Assembly (NCBI GenBank): GCA_964596345.1
Contig: CAZQSZ010000004.1
Coordinates: forward strand, 372,001 to 436,000
Length of the DNA: 64,000 bases
Origin: CADEDV01 sp964596345
GTDB lineage: Bacteria > Bacteroidota > Bacteroidia > Chitinophagales > Chitinophagaceae
Direction: 5' to 3'
The notes under the pieces were generated by a model. The model made no database searches. It saw only the letters and a program-made list of their open reading frames with translations, and was not told the DNA's origin. The translations under genes and the position numbers were made by a program. Below, in pieces: positions 51,811-60,347 of the stretch (its first letter is position 1; each line of letters begins with the position of its first letter).

Positions 51811-52551
51811 ATGAAAAAAATAACAGCCACCAGTTTTTTAATTGTTTCAATTATGTGTTATACAACAGGCGCAGCGCAGAATTTTGCCGGTTCTTTCAGC
51901 GGCAAACAGCCGGGGATTACTTCTTCCGCCATTCTTTCTGTTAAGGACGCTGTATTGAGCGGCTCCGTGATCATGAATGGGAAAAAAGGGAACATACGGG
52001 GATCAGTAAATGACAGCACGGCAACCGGTACAGTGTATGATATCGAAATGCAAAAGGAGTATGCCTTTTCTGCGAACATTCAAAAAGACCAGCTCCGGCT
52101 TTCAATTGTGTTTCCGGAATTAAATAACCAGTCCATCGAACTTCTATTGCAAAAAGAAATTGCATCCCTGGAAGAACCCGGAAAAAAGATGAAGGATACC
52201 CTTTCCCGGGATGCCGCTATCACGGGTTTATGGCGGTATACGGATATTATCAGCAGTGGCTATGGCGATGGGTATATGTCTTTCTCCACTGACTATTTTA
52301 TGGAATTCCTGGAAGATGGTACCGTAATATCCTGGACGGGTAAAAGCGGTGGTGGCAACAGCACTGTTTCCATCAGCGGGGAAGCTTCGGCAAAAAAGGA
52401 TAAAGCCACCTGGCATACAGAAGCCGGCAAGCTCTTTTTTACAGATCCTGTTACCGGAGAAAAAGTCTTTTCTTTTTTTTCTGTAGAGCCGGCAAAGCTG
52501 TTGCTGCATGATGGAAAAGGGAACAGGAAACTTTTTCAACGGGTACGATAA
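51811..52551 (+). CDS. Exported lipocalin-like protein, operon gene 1
   Basis: A 246-residue protein with a signal peptide (residues 1-22, ending TGAAQ). The N-terminal mature part (~23-110) is a repetitive strand-rich domain (FAGSFSGKQPG, LSGSVIMNGKKGNIRGSVNDSTATGTVYD). The C-terminal part (~135-246) begins GLWRYTDI and has FMEFLEDGTVISWTG...ATWHTEAGKLFF...KLLLHDGKGNRKLFQRV, the pattern of lipocalin-like domains in the Bacteroidota. The ligand is unknown. It is followed by five more genes with gaps of 13-40 bases. Confidence 0.7.
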   Translation: MKKITATSFLIVSIMCYTTGAAQNFAGSFSGKQPGITSSAILSVKDAVLSGSVIMNGKKGNIRGSVNDSTATGTVYDIEMQKEYAFSANIQKDQLRLSIVFPELNNQSIELLLQKEIASLEEPGKKMKDTLSRDAAITGLWRYTDIISSGYGDGYMSFSTDYFMEFLEDGTVISWTGKSGGGNSTVSISGEASAKKDKATWHTEAGKLFFTDPVTGEKVFSFFSVEPAKLLLHDGKGNRKLFQRVR

Positions 52552-52591
52552 TAAACAACTGTTAGAACAGCAATCAAAAATACCTGAACAC

Positions 52592-53836
52592 ATGAAACCA
52601 TCTGTAAACTTACTTATCCGTTTTTTAATGGCTGTACTGGTTCTCCCTGTTGCCGGGCAACCGTTACAGGCACAGGAGGAGGAAACCAAAGCCGCCAGGT
52701 TATCACCCAACGAGTTTTCCATTCCCCCATCCCCGGTCTTCGACCTGATGGGAGTGACTCCTTCACAGATCAACCGGACATCGGATATTAAAAACTTTAA
52801 AGTGGACTGGTCTTTCAAGTCATGGCGGCTGAATCCCAATCTCGCTATCCAGTCTCAGCCCTTTTGGGAATTACTGTATAACAGGAAAGACCTGAGTAAA
52901 TACCAGGCCGCCAGCGGTTTTTTGCGCAAGCTGGCTTCTCTTGACCTTTCAATGGGTACGGTACAAAATGAAGAGAATGACCGGCGTATCGGCATAGCTG
53001 CCAAGTTCAATCTCATCAAGCAAAAAGATCCGCTGATGGCAAAGGATCTATATGATGATATCGGCCAGCGGTTTGCAGACGAAAAGAAAACCCTGGAGGT
53101 ACAACTAGCTGAACTCCGGCAGAAACTGGACAGTACTGCAAACATCATGGAGAAGCCCGGCATCAGGAACGAAATAAAAAGTACCGAGGAACAATTGATC
53201 ACTCTTAATTCCCGCCGTAATACCGAAATCAATAACCGGGCAAAAATTTTTATAGCTGAACATTGGAATGCAGCCTCCTTAGATGTGGCTGTGGGAAGGG
53301 TGTACACTTATCAAAGCGACAGTGCAGGCACATTAAAAAAGCTGCGGCTTAACAGGAACACCGGTTTTGGTGTATGGATCAACGGCGGAATGCCGCTTGG
53401 GAAAAAATGGATGTTGTCGGGACTTGTGAGGACCACCTGGTACGAGGAAGAATTGAATTTCTTACTGCGTAACCAGGTTACGCTGGAAGAAACAGAAGCC
53501 GCAGCCGTTGCAGATAATAAAATTTATTCGGTGGGCATGAATCTTCGTTATGGCGGACCACTCTATAGTTTTTTTGTGGAGTTTCTCTATGAGCGAAAGG
53601 CTTTAAAAACACCCGTGGAAGCATTGCGGGATGTATTTACAGAGCCGGCAGATATCGAAGTAGTGGAGTCAACGGTGAAGTGGACAACAGTTCACCCGAA
53701 TTCGTTGAGCATTGGTGGCGACTGGCGCATCAGCCGCAACGTAATTATTAATTACGGAATGCGCTGGGTGCTGGATGCAAAAGGAAAAACGCAGGCTTTT
53801 ATTCCTGTTGCAGGAATATCCTGTATGATGCGATAA
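52592..53836 (+). CDS. Exported coiled-coil plus beta-barrel protein, operon gene 2
   Basis: A 414-residue protein with a signal peptide (MKPSVNLLIRFLMAVLVLPV, cleaved near LQAQ). It has an N-terminal domain (~30-150), a long charged coiled coil (~165-230, KKTLEVQLAELRQKLDS...RNEIKSTEEQLITLNSRRN) and a strand-rich C-terminus (~245-414) with barrel-like alternation (IYSVGMNLRYGGPLYSFFVEFLYERKA, VIINYGMRWVLDAKG). It has the same plan as the protein at 37333, so the two are paralogues. An in-frame Met at 52508 lies within the preceding gene. It is probably an outer-membrane component. Confidence 0.7.
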   Translation: MKPSVNLLIRFLMAVLVLPVAGQPLQAQEEETKAARLSPNEFSIPPSPVFDLMGVTPSQINRTSDIKNFKVDWSFKSWRLNPNLAIQSQPFWELLYNRKDLSKYQAASGFLRKLASLDLSMGTVQNEENDRRIGIAAKFNLIKQKDPLMAKDLYDDIGQRFADEKKTLEVQLAELRQKLDSTANIMEKPGIRNEIKSTEEQLITLNSRRNTEINNRAKIFIAEHWNAASLDVAVGRVYTYQSDSAGTLKKLRLNRNTGFGVWINGGMPLGKKWMLSGLVRTTWYEEELNFLLRNQVTLEETEAAAVADNKIYSVGMNLRYGGPLYSFFVEFLYERKALKTPVEALRDVFTEPADIEVVESTVKWTTVHPNSLSIGGDWRISRNVIINYGMRWVLDAKGKTQAFIPVAGISCMMR

Positions 53837-53857
53837 TAACCAGCAAACAATAAAAGT

Positions 53858-54379
53858 ATGAAACGAATACCCGGCTTTTTCTCTTTTTGCCTGCTTTTGA
53901 TAGCATATATAACTGTTACTGCCCCGGACAAAGTACTGGCTGTAAATGAATCTTTCTCCTTTTCAGTGATAGCAAAAGAACGATTCAATAATTCCGGTTT
54001 AAAATTGATACAGGGGCACACTTACCTGATAACAGCAACCGGTACCTGGAAGGATGGTTCCTGCAAAACCACAGATGCCGCCGGATTTAATTCCGGCGAA
54101 TGTAATAGTTCCATTCCTGGTTCTTACCTGCTTTTGAAAAATACAGAATACCTGAGACGGGATAAGAATCAAAACTGGTTTTGCCTGATCGGGGAATTAT
54201 TTGACCAGGGATCCAATGTGTTTGACAATATGCTGGCGGACCAGCAGTTCAGGATCGGGAAGAGCCGTACGATCACCCCGGCCGTATCGGGTAAACTGGT
54301 CTGTTTTGCGAATGATGTAATAACCGTTTATGCTAATAACACCGGATCGGTAAGGGTAACTGTGAAAAGAATCAGCTGA
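53858..54379 (+). CDS. Exported LecA-like lectin candidate, operon gene 3
   Basis: A 173-residue protein with a signal peptide (residues ~1-28, ending VLA). The mature part reads as a single jelly-roll: FSFSVIAKERFNNSGLKLIQGHTYLITATGTWKDGS, then LIGELFD and a final KLVCFANDVITVYANNTGSVRVTV. The spacing of a G-x-x-Y-x-I-T-A-x-G-x-W start and a late N-D-V...NNTGSVxV strand recalls the PA-I (LecA) galactose lectin fold. Calcium and sugar ligands cannot be confirmed by eye. Four cysteines (C62, C73, C104 and one near residue 149, approximate) may form disulfides. Confidence 0.6.
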   Translation: MKRIPGFFSFCLLLIAYITVTAPDKVLAVNESFSFSVIAKERFNNSGLKLIQGHTYLITATGTWKDGSCKTTDAAGFNSGECNSSIPGSYLLLKNTEYLRRDKNQNWFCLIGELFDQGSNVFDNMLADQQFRIGKSRTITPAVSGKLVCFANDVITVYANNTGSVRVTVKRIS

Positions 54380-54414
54380 TATAATCATGATCATTAATCA
54401 ATAAACAAAAATAT

Positions 54415-56256
54415 ATGAAACGACTATTATTACTTGTATTATCGCCATTGCTGCTGCAGGTGAGCCTGTATGCGCAGCAGGGCAAAAATGCGTTTAACAC
54501 ACAGTTTAATAAGGATGCAACAACTCTTGATAAAGAGAATGCTTTTTTACTGGGCTATCTATCCACTATGGTGTATGCAGACTACCTGCGGTTTTTATAC
54601 AGCCCGGTTCATGGCGAAGAAAGTTCATTTGTAAAAACACTGAAAGATGATAGCGAGAAGTTTGTGGCTGAATATGCTAAAAAGCTGACCTACCTTTTTA
54701 CAGATGCACCGGCTTTTACACCGTTGGTCACCACCGCTGCCAACAGGGCTGTCATTAATTCCGGGATAAGTTCCAAAACTCCGCAATTGGCCACTGCTAA
54801 GCAACCGGTAGCAACTGTGGCTGCTGAGCCTGCCGTTACATTTGATTTTATCAATAAATGTAACCCCAACGGGTATGATCCGGAAGCGATCCTGATTTCA
54901 ACTCCATCCGTGATTTATGTGGTATTCCGGGGTACCGACAGGGTTTCCTGTAATGTAAGTAAGGCGGGTTACCAGTTTGCTGAATGGCTGGCTTCGGATT
55001 TCAAATTTCTGAAAAGGGATGCTTCTTTTCTTCATGCCGGTATCCGGGGACAGGTGCACCGCGGAATGGCGGAAAGCCTGAAGGAACAAAATTTTGCCGA
55101 CGAACTGGGTGCTGCTATTGCGGCTGTACATAAGAATAAAGTAACAGGGGCCACTAAAAAAGTATGGATAACAGGGCATAGCCTTGGCGGCGGACATGCA
55201 CAGTTATTTACTTTATTCCTGAAATACAATTATAATATCACTGCCCAGGGACTTTACCTCTATGATGCTCCTCATCCCGGTGATAATACTTTTGCTGCGC
55301 AACTGAATACGGATATTGGAAAAAGCAGGATACAGCGTTTTGAATTTGGTGATGACCCCATTCCTACATTACCACCCCAGGCATTTCAATATGGACGGTC
55401 TGGAACGAGAAATTATTACAAAGACCACAACAGTACTGTGCAGGTGGGGGAGCAAACCCTGCTTGATGATGCAAAGATCTTATGTGCATTGGGCAACCTG
55501 CCAACTACTGTGATTCCACAATTAGCCCGGTTTGAATTTCCTCCCTATTGCCCGGGTTCACTCTGTTTTCATCATCCCACTTTTTTACTTAAAGCTATTC
55601 ATCACCAATTAAGTTCATCCATTTATCCTTCTTTGCCACCCGGGGTGCCTTTGCCGGTTGCGGGACAGAATTGCAACCAGGGAGCTCTGACCAAAGCAGC
55701 GGATAATAATTTAGTGAACAATACTGCAACTGCTATTGAGAATACCCTTGCACAGATCAGTTTTAGTGTGGGAAATATTGCGGGTAATCTTACAGGGTCT
55801 GTACCTAATGGCAGGTATAAATTAGTGTGCTATGCTTTTAAAAACAATCCTAAGAAATACCTGAAATGGAATGGCACTGTCAACAGCCAGTTGCAGGTAT
55901 CAACTACGGGCACTGTTTTCAACCTTGTTCATAAACTGACAGGAGGCTACCAGTTATTTGCTGATGAAGGAAACATGGCTGCTAATGTCAAATTCTTTGC
56001 CGGCGTACCAACAGGTGAGGAGATCAACAATAATGTGATCATGCGTCCGAAAGATATTGTGATCGGAGACGAGGAAACCTGGTATTTATTTAAGCTGCCC
56101 AATACCGTAAATACATTTGTTTTTTACAACTGGAATACTAAAAAGGTTTTAGATGCTCCCGATAACTGCCTTACATCAGGAAGTTGCGGGGTGAATGAAT
56201 TTACCGCAAAGGATAATACGCCAACACAGGTTTGGATTTTAGAAAAAGTCAATTGA
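54415..56256 (+). CDS. Exported class 3 lipase with C-terminal ricin-type domain, operon gene 4
   Basis: A 613-residue protein with a signal peptide (residues 1-21, ending LYAQQ). Residues ~35-400 form a class 3 (fungal-type) lipase: VIYVVFRGTD for the oxyanion strand, nucleophile S256 in TGHSLGGG, a likely acid in FGDDPIPTLPP (D313 or D314) and a His candidate at 386-387 or 396-397. Residues ~455-613 look like a ricin-type beta-trefoil (YKLVCYAFKNNPKKYLKWNG, YNWNTKKVLDAPDN, QVWILEKV), which would bind carbohydrate. It would hydrolyse lipid or glycolipid esters outside the cell. Confidence 0.83.
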   Translation: MKRLLLLVLSPLLLQVSLYAQQGKNAFNTQFNKDATTLDKENAFLLGYLSTMVYADYLRFLYSPVHGEESSFVKTLKDDSEKFVAEYAKKLTYLFTDAPAFTPLVTTAANRAVINSGISSKTPQLATAKQPVATVAAEPAVTFDFINKCNPNGYDPEAILISTPSVIYVVFRGTDRVSCNVSKAGYQFAEWLASDFKFLKRDASFLHAGIRGQVHRGMAESLKEQNFADELGAAIAAVHKNKVTGATKKVWITGHSLGGGHAQLFTLFLKYNYNITAQGLYLYDAPHPGDNTFAAQLNTDIGKSRIQRFEFGDDPIPTLPPQAFQYGRSGTRNYYKDHNSTVQVGEQTLLDDAKILCALGNLPTTVIPQLARFEFPPYCPGSLCFHHPTFLLKAIHHQLSSSIYPSLPPGVPLPVAGQNCNQGALTKAADNNLVNNTATAIENTLAQISFSVGNIAGNLTGSVPNGRYKLVCYAFKNNPKKYLKWNGTVNSQLQVSTTGTVFNLVHKLTGGYQLFADEGNMAANVKFFAGVPTGEEINNNVIMRPKDIVIGDEETWYLFKLPNTVNTFVFYNWNTKKVLDAPDNCLTSGSCGVNEFTAKDNTPTQVWILEKVN

Positions 56257-56275
56257 TCATTTAAATTATTTCTGT

Positions 56276-57736
56276 ATGAAAAAGATATCTGTATACACTG
56301 CAGTGCTGGCTTGTTTATTTGCACATACACATGCGGGGGCACAAAAGCCGCAGCTCCCCAGGGAAAAATTTCAGCCGGTTAAAACTACTCCGGTTGTATT
56401 TACACCGTTTACGGTTGCTGATGTGGTAAAGAACGATAAATCAAAAGGGCTGAAAGACCTGGTCACTTTACCCAATAAGAAAAAAGTTACCCTGGAGAGT
56501 TATCTTAAAACGCTGAATCATATTGAGAAAAATTTATCAGGGATAGGCATAAGCCGCAACCGTACCGAACAAATAGTGATTGCTTCCAGGTATAAACCGG
56601 CTGTCAGTGCAACTTCGTTAATAAAGCCAGCTACTGCAACCGGCGTAAAAACAACGGCCATCAGTAAGTCTGCAATGAGTAACCGGTTCCAACTGGCTAA
56701 TATGCCGGTTTCAGAAAAAACACTGGCTTTAAATAAACTGAAAGATGAACTGGGAGACCGGCTGTTGCCGGATGCAGATGATCTTCCTAATGAACCTTTT
56801 CTCACCGAGAAAAATTTTAACATCCCCGAATTCAAAGTAGCGGATTATGGAGTTACAGTAAAAGCATCCTACATACAGAAAGGAGTGCTTGATCCTTTCT
56901 GTATCAGCAGCAGGCAATTGAATAATGATTCCCTGAAAAGAATAATTAAGAACAGCAATAATGAATTTACCATCGGGTTTAAAATCAATATCAGTACGGA
57001 TATACCTGCAGTGGGAAATTTTAATATCTATAAACTCGAGTCGGAGTTTACCAGTAAGGCGAATAAAGATCAGAAACACAAGAGTAAGGCAAGGTTGCAG
57101 GTATTGGAACGGGTATTACTGGATGAAAATAAAAATCCTTCCGGGGATACCTATTCCTTTGATGAGAATGCTATTTATAATACCCGGCAAAAACTGGGAG
57201 CAGCCGATATTTTCAGTTATGGATTAAATGTGCTGTTACCCGTTGATATGTACCTGATGAGTACGGGTGTTGGAGCTGATTTTGATATTGACATCAGCCG
57301 CACCGGTGTGGGAGGAACTATTTCCCCTATCATCACCCAATCGATCATACTGGAAACATCAGCTTCTGAAACAACAGGTCCGGCAGCAGACCTGCTGAAT
57401 TTTGATATCCTTGATATTGGCGTGGGCGGGGAACTCCGTCTTTTGCAGGGGGGATTTGATTTCGGAGGTAATGCCGGTCTTACGGTAAGCGGTGGCGGAT
57501 TGAAATTCCTCAATGATACCTACACGGCCGCAAGTATAAAGATGCTGCAGGGCAGACTCTATACTTTTTATGTCTACCCGCAGTTTACCTGTGATAATAT
57601 TTTTCTGCAGGGGCTTGATCTTTCCTGCTGGGTGGCCCGCCGGGTGGAGAATAATTTTTTTGATACAGGTTCTTTTATTGAGTTCCAACAGGTACTTGCC
57701 GATGAATTCAAAGGGAAAAACCTGAAATGGAAATAG
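56276..57736 (+). CDS. Exported protein of unknown function, operon gene 5
   Basis: A 486-residue protein with a signal peptide (residues 1-22, ending HAGAQ). Residues ~25-170 are low in hydrophobicity and rich in Lys, Thr and Pro, suggesting a linker. Residues ~175-486 are strand-rich, with a Gly-rich stretch of glycine-alternating strands (DIGVGGELRLLQGGFDFGG, LTVSGGGLKFL). Two Cys pairs occur late (QFTCDN, LDLSCWV). No family is recognised. It lies 19 bases after the lipase gene and 13 bases before the next gene. Confidence 0.65.
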   Translation: MKKISVYTAVLACLFAHTHAGAQKPQLPREKFQPVKTTPVVFTPFTVADVVKNDKSKGLKDLVTLPNKKKVTLESYLKTLNHIEKNLSGIGISRNRTEQIVIASRYKPAVSATSLIKPATATGVKTTAISKSAMSNRFQLANMPVSEKTLALNKLKDELGDRLLPDADDLPNEPFLTEKNFNIPEFKVADYGVTVKASYIQKGVLDPFCISSRQLNNDSLKRIIKNSNNEFTIGFKINISTDIPAVGNFNIYKLESEFTSKANKDQKHKSKARLQVLERVLLDENKNPSGDTYSFDENAIYNTRQKLGAADIFSYGLNVLLPVDMYLMSTGVGADFDIDISRTGVGGTISPIITQSIILETSASETTGPAADLLNFDILDIGVGGELRLLQGGFDFGGNAGLTVSGGGLKFLNDTYTAASIKMLQGRLYTFYVYPQFTCDNIFLQGLDLSCWVARRVENNFFDTGSFIEFQQVLADEFKGKNLKWK

Positions 57737-57749
57737 AACAATCAGAAGT

Positions 57750-59483
57750 ATGGAGCGGGGAATAAAATATTCAGTATTCATTTTTTGGCTTCTGTTCCTG
57801 GCGGATGTTGTAACGGCGCAGCCATTCACAGCGGCCACCTACAACATCCGTTTCCGGGAGCAGGCAACTGTCGATTACAGTCACCTCCTTGACACCGGAT
57901 CCAGGCGGCAGTTCAAAAACCATCTTCAGTTGTATAGCGGCAAACTGCTGGTACAAAAAACAAGCGACGATTTCTTATATGTTCAATTCAGGATCGACAG
58001 CCTGCAGGAAAATAATGGACATCCGGTCTCCGCTGGTTGGCAAACGGAATTCTTTTACCGGGAAAATCCTGCCCAGCCTTTATCAGCAACCTTATTTTTT
58101 TTAAAACCTCCGGCACCTTTCCTGGTCAATTGTGCTAAAATTATCGTCAGCAATATTCCTTTCATCATAAAAGTTCCGGGTAACCAGAGAGTGGAGCACT
58201 ACATTGACGGTATCTATAAGGCCACATATTATTCAACGCCACATGAACAGGGTTGGACAGAACTGGTGAAACAAAAAAGACCGGTCTATAAACCGGGTAT
58301 TGAGTTGTTCAGGAACAGCATTGACAGTTTTAAAACAAAATTCCTGTTTAATAACCAGACGGGATTCCTCCGGCAAGGATGTATGTATGAAGAGAAAAAG
58401 CAAAAGATGGGAAACCGGTTGTTATCATCCGTGGTATCAGAATTGGAAATCAGCAGCAGCGATATTATCGCTGCAACGGAGATACCGGGTAAACAATTAT
58501 TTACTTACCAGGTACCTGTTTATTCCCGTCTTACTTATGCAGAAAGACTGATCCGGATCAGCCGGAAGAATAAAACGGAAATAACGGCTGATGAGTTAGG
58601 AACAGTGCTGGGAAACTGTACAGGGGATAAAGCAACTCCGTTGACGGAACAAATCAGGGCATCAATTGTGACAGCTGTTTTGCCTGTTGCAAAAATTAAA
58701 ACGGTCATTGATTCTTTACCCGTTCATACACTGGCATTTCGTATACTCGAGGATGCGCTGGTGGAATCGGGCACAATGGAAGCACAGGCTTTGCTGGCCG
58801 ACCTGTTTGCACGGACCGGGCAGCCGGAATTTTATTACAAACGGTTATTGGTGAAGATTGGCGTTACGGCTCCGGTGATCAACCCGGAATTGATTAAGCG
58901 GCTCTTTGCATTAAAAGCGGATACGGTGCGGAAAAGCAGGGCTGCAGTAGCCGGACTGGCCCTTGCTAATAATGCATATATGCTCGCAGAAGATGGGAAT
59001 GATTCCCTCAGCAAAAATATAATTGATGAGCTGGATCGTTTTTTCAGCACATCAGCCCGGGCAAAGGAAGATACGATCCAATGGTTACAGGAGTCAGGCA
59101 ATGCGGCCAACAAAAATGCGCTGCCGGTGATACAGTATTGCCTGCAGGCAAAAGACCCCGATCTGTTCCGGGAGGCAGCCTATGCAGTAAGATTTATAGA
59201 TGATGAAGTGGTGGATACTATCCTGGCCCGGCAAATACTGGAAGCACCGGCTGACCAGGCAGCGCTGATTACGGGAATTTGTACATTAAGATACCCGGCC
59301 CCCGTTATCCGGCAGGCTGTCTATCATTACCTGGCTGAATACAGGGAAACAGAGACAGGCCGCCAGCTTATTAATTATCTTCTTTCTTGGAAAGACGAGA
59401 GCAGGGCAATCAGCCAGGAATTAAAAGCAGCAGGTTTTGCAGATGCGTTAACAGCTTATAAACCGCCTGTCCTTTCACAATAA
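57750..59483 (+). CDS. Exported protein with vitellogenin/MTP-like helical half (tentative), operon gene 6
   Basis: A 577-residue protein with a signal peptide (residues ~1-23, ending VVTAQ). Residues ~25-290 are strand-rich. Residues ~325-570 are helical and resemble the Vitellogenin_N/large lipid-transfer superhelix: FRILEDALVESGTMEAQALLADL recalls the L-x-DALxxAGTxEA block, and LQESGNAANKNALPVIQYCLQ followed by DLFREAAYAVRFI recalls the LGNAGxxxxLxxLxPYL...VRxAAxxALR block. This is pattern recognition by eye, not a search. A HEAT-repeat protein without lipid binding is the main alternative. It is the last gene of the operon. Confidence 0.6.
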   Translation: MERGIKYSVFIFWLLFLADVVTAQPFTAATYNIRFREQATVDYSHLLDTGSRRQFKNHLQLYSGKLLVQKTSDDFLYVQFRIDSLQENNGHPVSAGWQTEFFYRENPAQPLSATLFFLKPPAPFLVNCAKIIVSNIPFIIKVPGNQRVEHYIDGIYKATYYSTPHEQGWTELVKQKRPVYKPGIELFRNSIDSFKTKFLFNNQTGFLRQGCMYEEKKQKMGNRLLSSVVSELEISSSDIIAATEIPGKQLFTYQVPVYSRLTYAERLIRISRKNKTEITADELGTVLGNCTGDKATPLTEQIRASIVTAVLPVAKIKTVIDSLPVHTLAFRILEDALVESGTMEAQALLADLFARTGQPEFYYKRLLVKIGVTAPVINPELIKRLFALKADTVRKSRAAVAGLALANNAYMLAEDGNDSLSKNIIDELDRFFSTSARAKEDTIQWLQESGNAANKNALPVIQYCLQAKDPDLFREAAYAVRFIDDEVVDTILARQILEAPADQAALITGICTLRYPAPVIRQAVYHYLAEYRETETGRQLINYLLSWKDESRAISQELKAAGFADALTAYKPPVLSQ

Positions 59484-59528
59484 AGCGGGGTATCAGTTTC
59501 TTTGCAAACAGGTCTACGGCTGCGGTTT

Positions 59529-60335
59529 TTATTTAGCCTCATCTGATAAATTTTCTTCCTCCTCTTTCAGCACCGGCGTATTCAGTTGTACCACCCGCCG
59601 CTTTTTCTGCCGGTTCATCATGGTCATATTCAGCAGCTCCACCACGAAGGAGAAGGCCATACCGAAATAGATATAATTCTTCAGGTGCAGTTGTTCGGCA
59701 GAATGACTGTCCCAGCCTTCGATCACCAAACTCAACCCGATCATTACCAGGAAGGAGAGGGCAAGCATTTTTAAGGTAGGATGTTGATGGATAAAACCGG
59801 AGATCTTCGGGCTGAATAAAAACATAATGGTCATCGCAATCACCACGGCAGCGATCATGATCTCCACATGCTTGGCCGTTCCGCCTGCAGTGATGATACT
59901 GTCAAAAGAAAACACGGCATCAATCAGCATGATCTGACCGATGGCCTGTGCAAAACTGATCGGCTTTTGCTGACCGGATAGTGCATTCGGATCTTCTCCT
60001 TCTAATTTATGATGGATCTCTTTGACAGATTTATAAATAAGAAATAAACCACCTCCCAGCATCACGATACTGGCCAGGTCAAACCCTTTTCCACCAATAG
60101 TAAATACAGCTTTCCCTTTTTGTTCCAGCAACCAGCCCAGCCCCAGCAGTAATAAACTGCGGGATAGAATACCGGTGATCATCCAGAGACGGCGGGCTCT
60201 CTTTTGGTCCTTATCACTTTTCAACCGGTTCATGATAATGCTGACGAAGATCACATTATCAATGCCCAGTACCACTTCGAGCACCACGAGAATAAAAAAA
60301 CTGATCAGGCTTTCACTGGTAAATAAATAATCCAT
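59529..60335 (-). CDS. TerC-family integral membrane protein
   Basis: A 268-residue membrane protein with seven or more helices. Family signatures are EVVLGIDNVIFVSII near the N-terminus and LIDAVFSFDSIITAGG in the middle, each with conserved Asp in the membrane, and the C-terminal YFGMAFSFVVELLN. TerC-family proteins are implicated in metal ion (often manganese) export or secreted-protein metallation, but the substrate here is not known. It lies 12 bases downstream of pyrD and is probably cotranscribed with it. Confidence 0.88.
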   Translation of the reverse strand: MDYLFTSESLISFFILVVLEVVLGIDNVIFVSIIMNRLKSDKDQKRARRLWMITGILSRSLLLLGLGWLLEQKGKAVFTIGGKGFDLASIVMLGGGLFLIYKSVKEIHHKLEGEDPNALSGQQKPISFAQAIGQIMLIDAVFSFDSIITAGGTAKHVEIMIAAVVIAMTIMFLFSPKISGFIHQHPTLKMLALSFLVMIGLSLVIEGWDSHSAEQLHLKNYIYFGMAFSFVVELLNMTMMNRQKKRRVVQLNTPVLKEEEENLSDEAK

Positions 60336-60347
60336 TGCTGAAATTGC

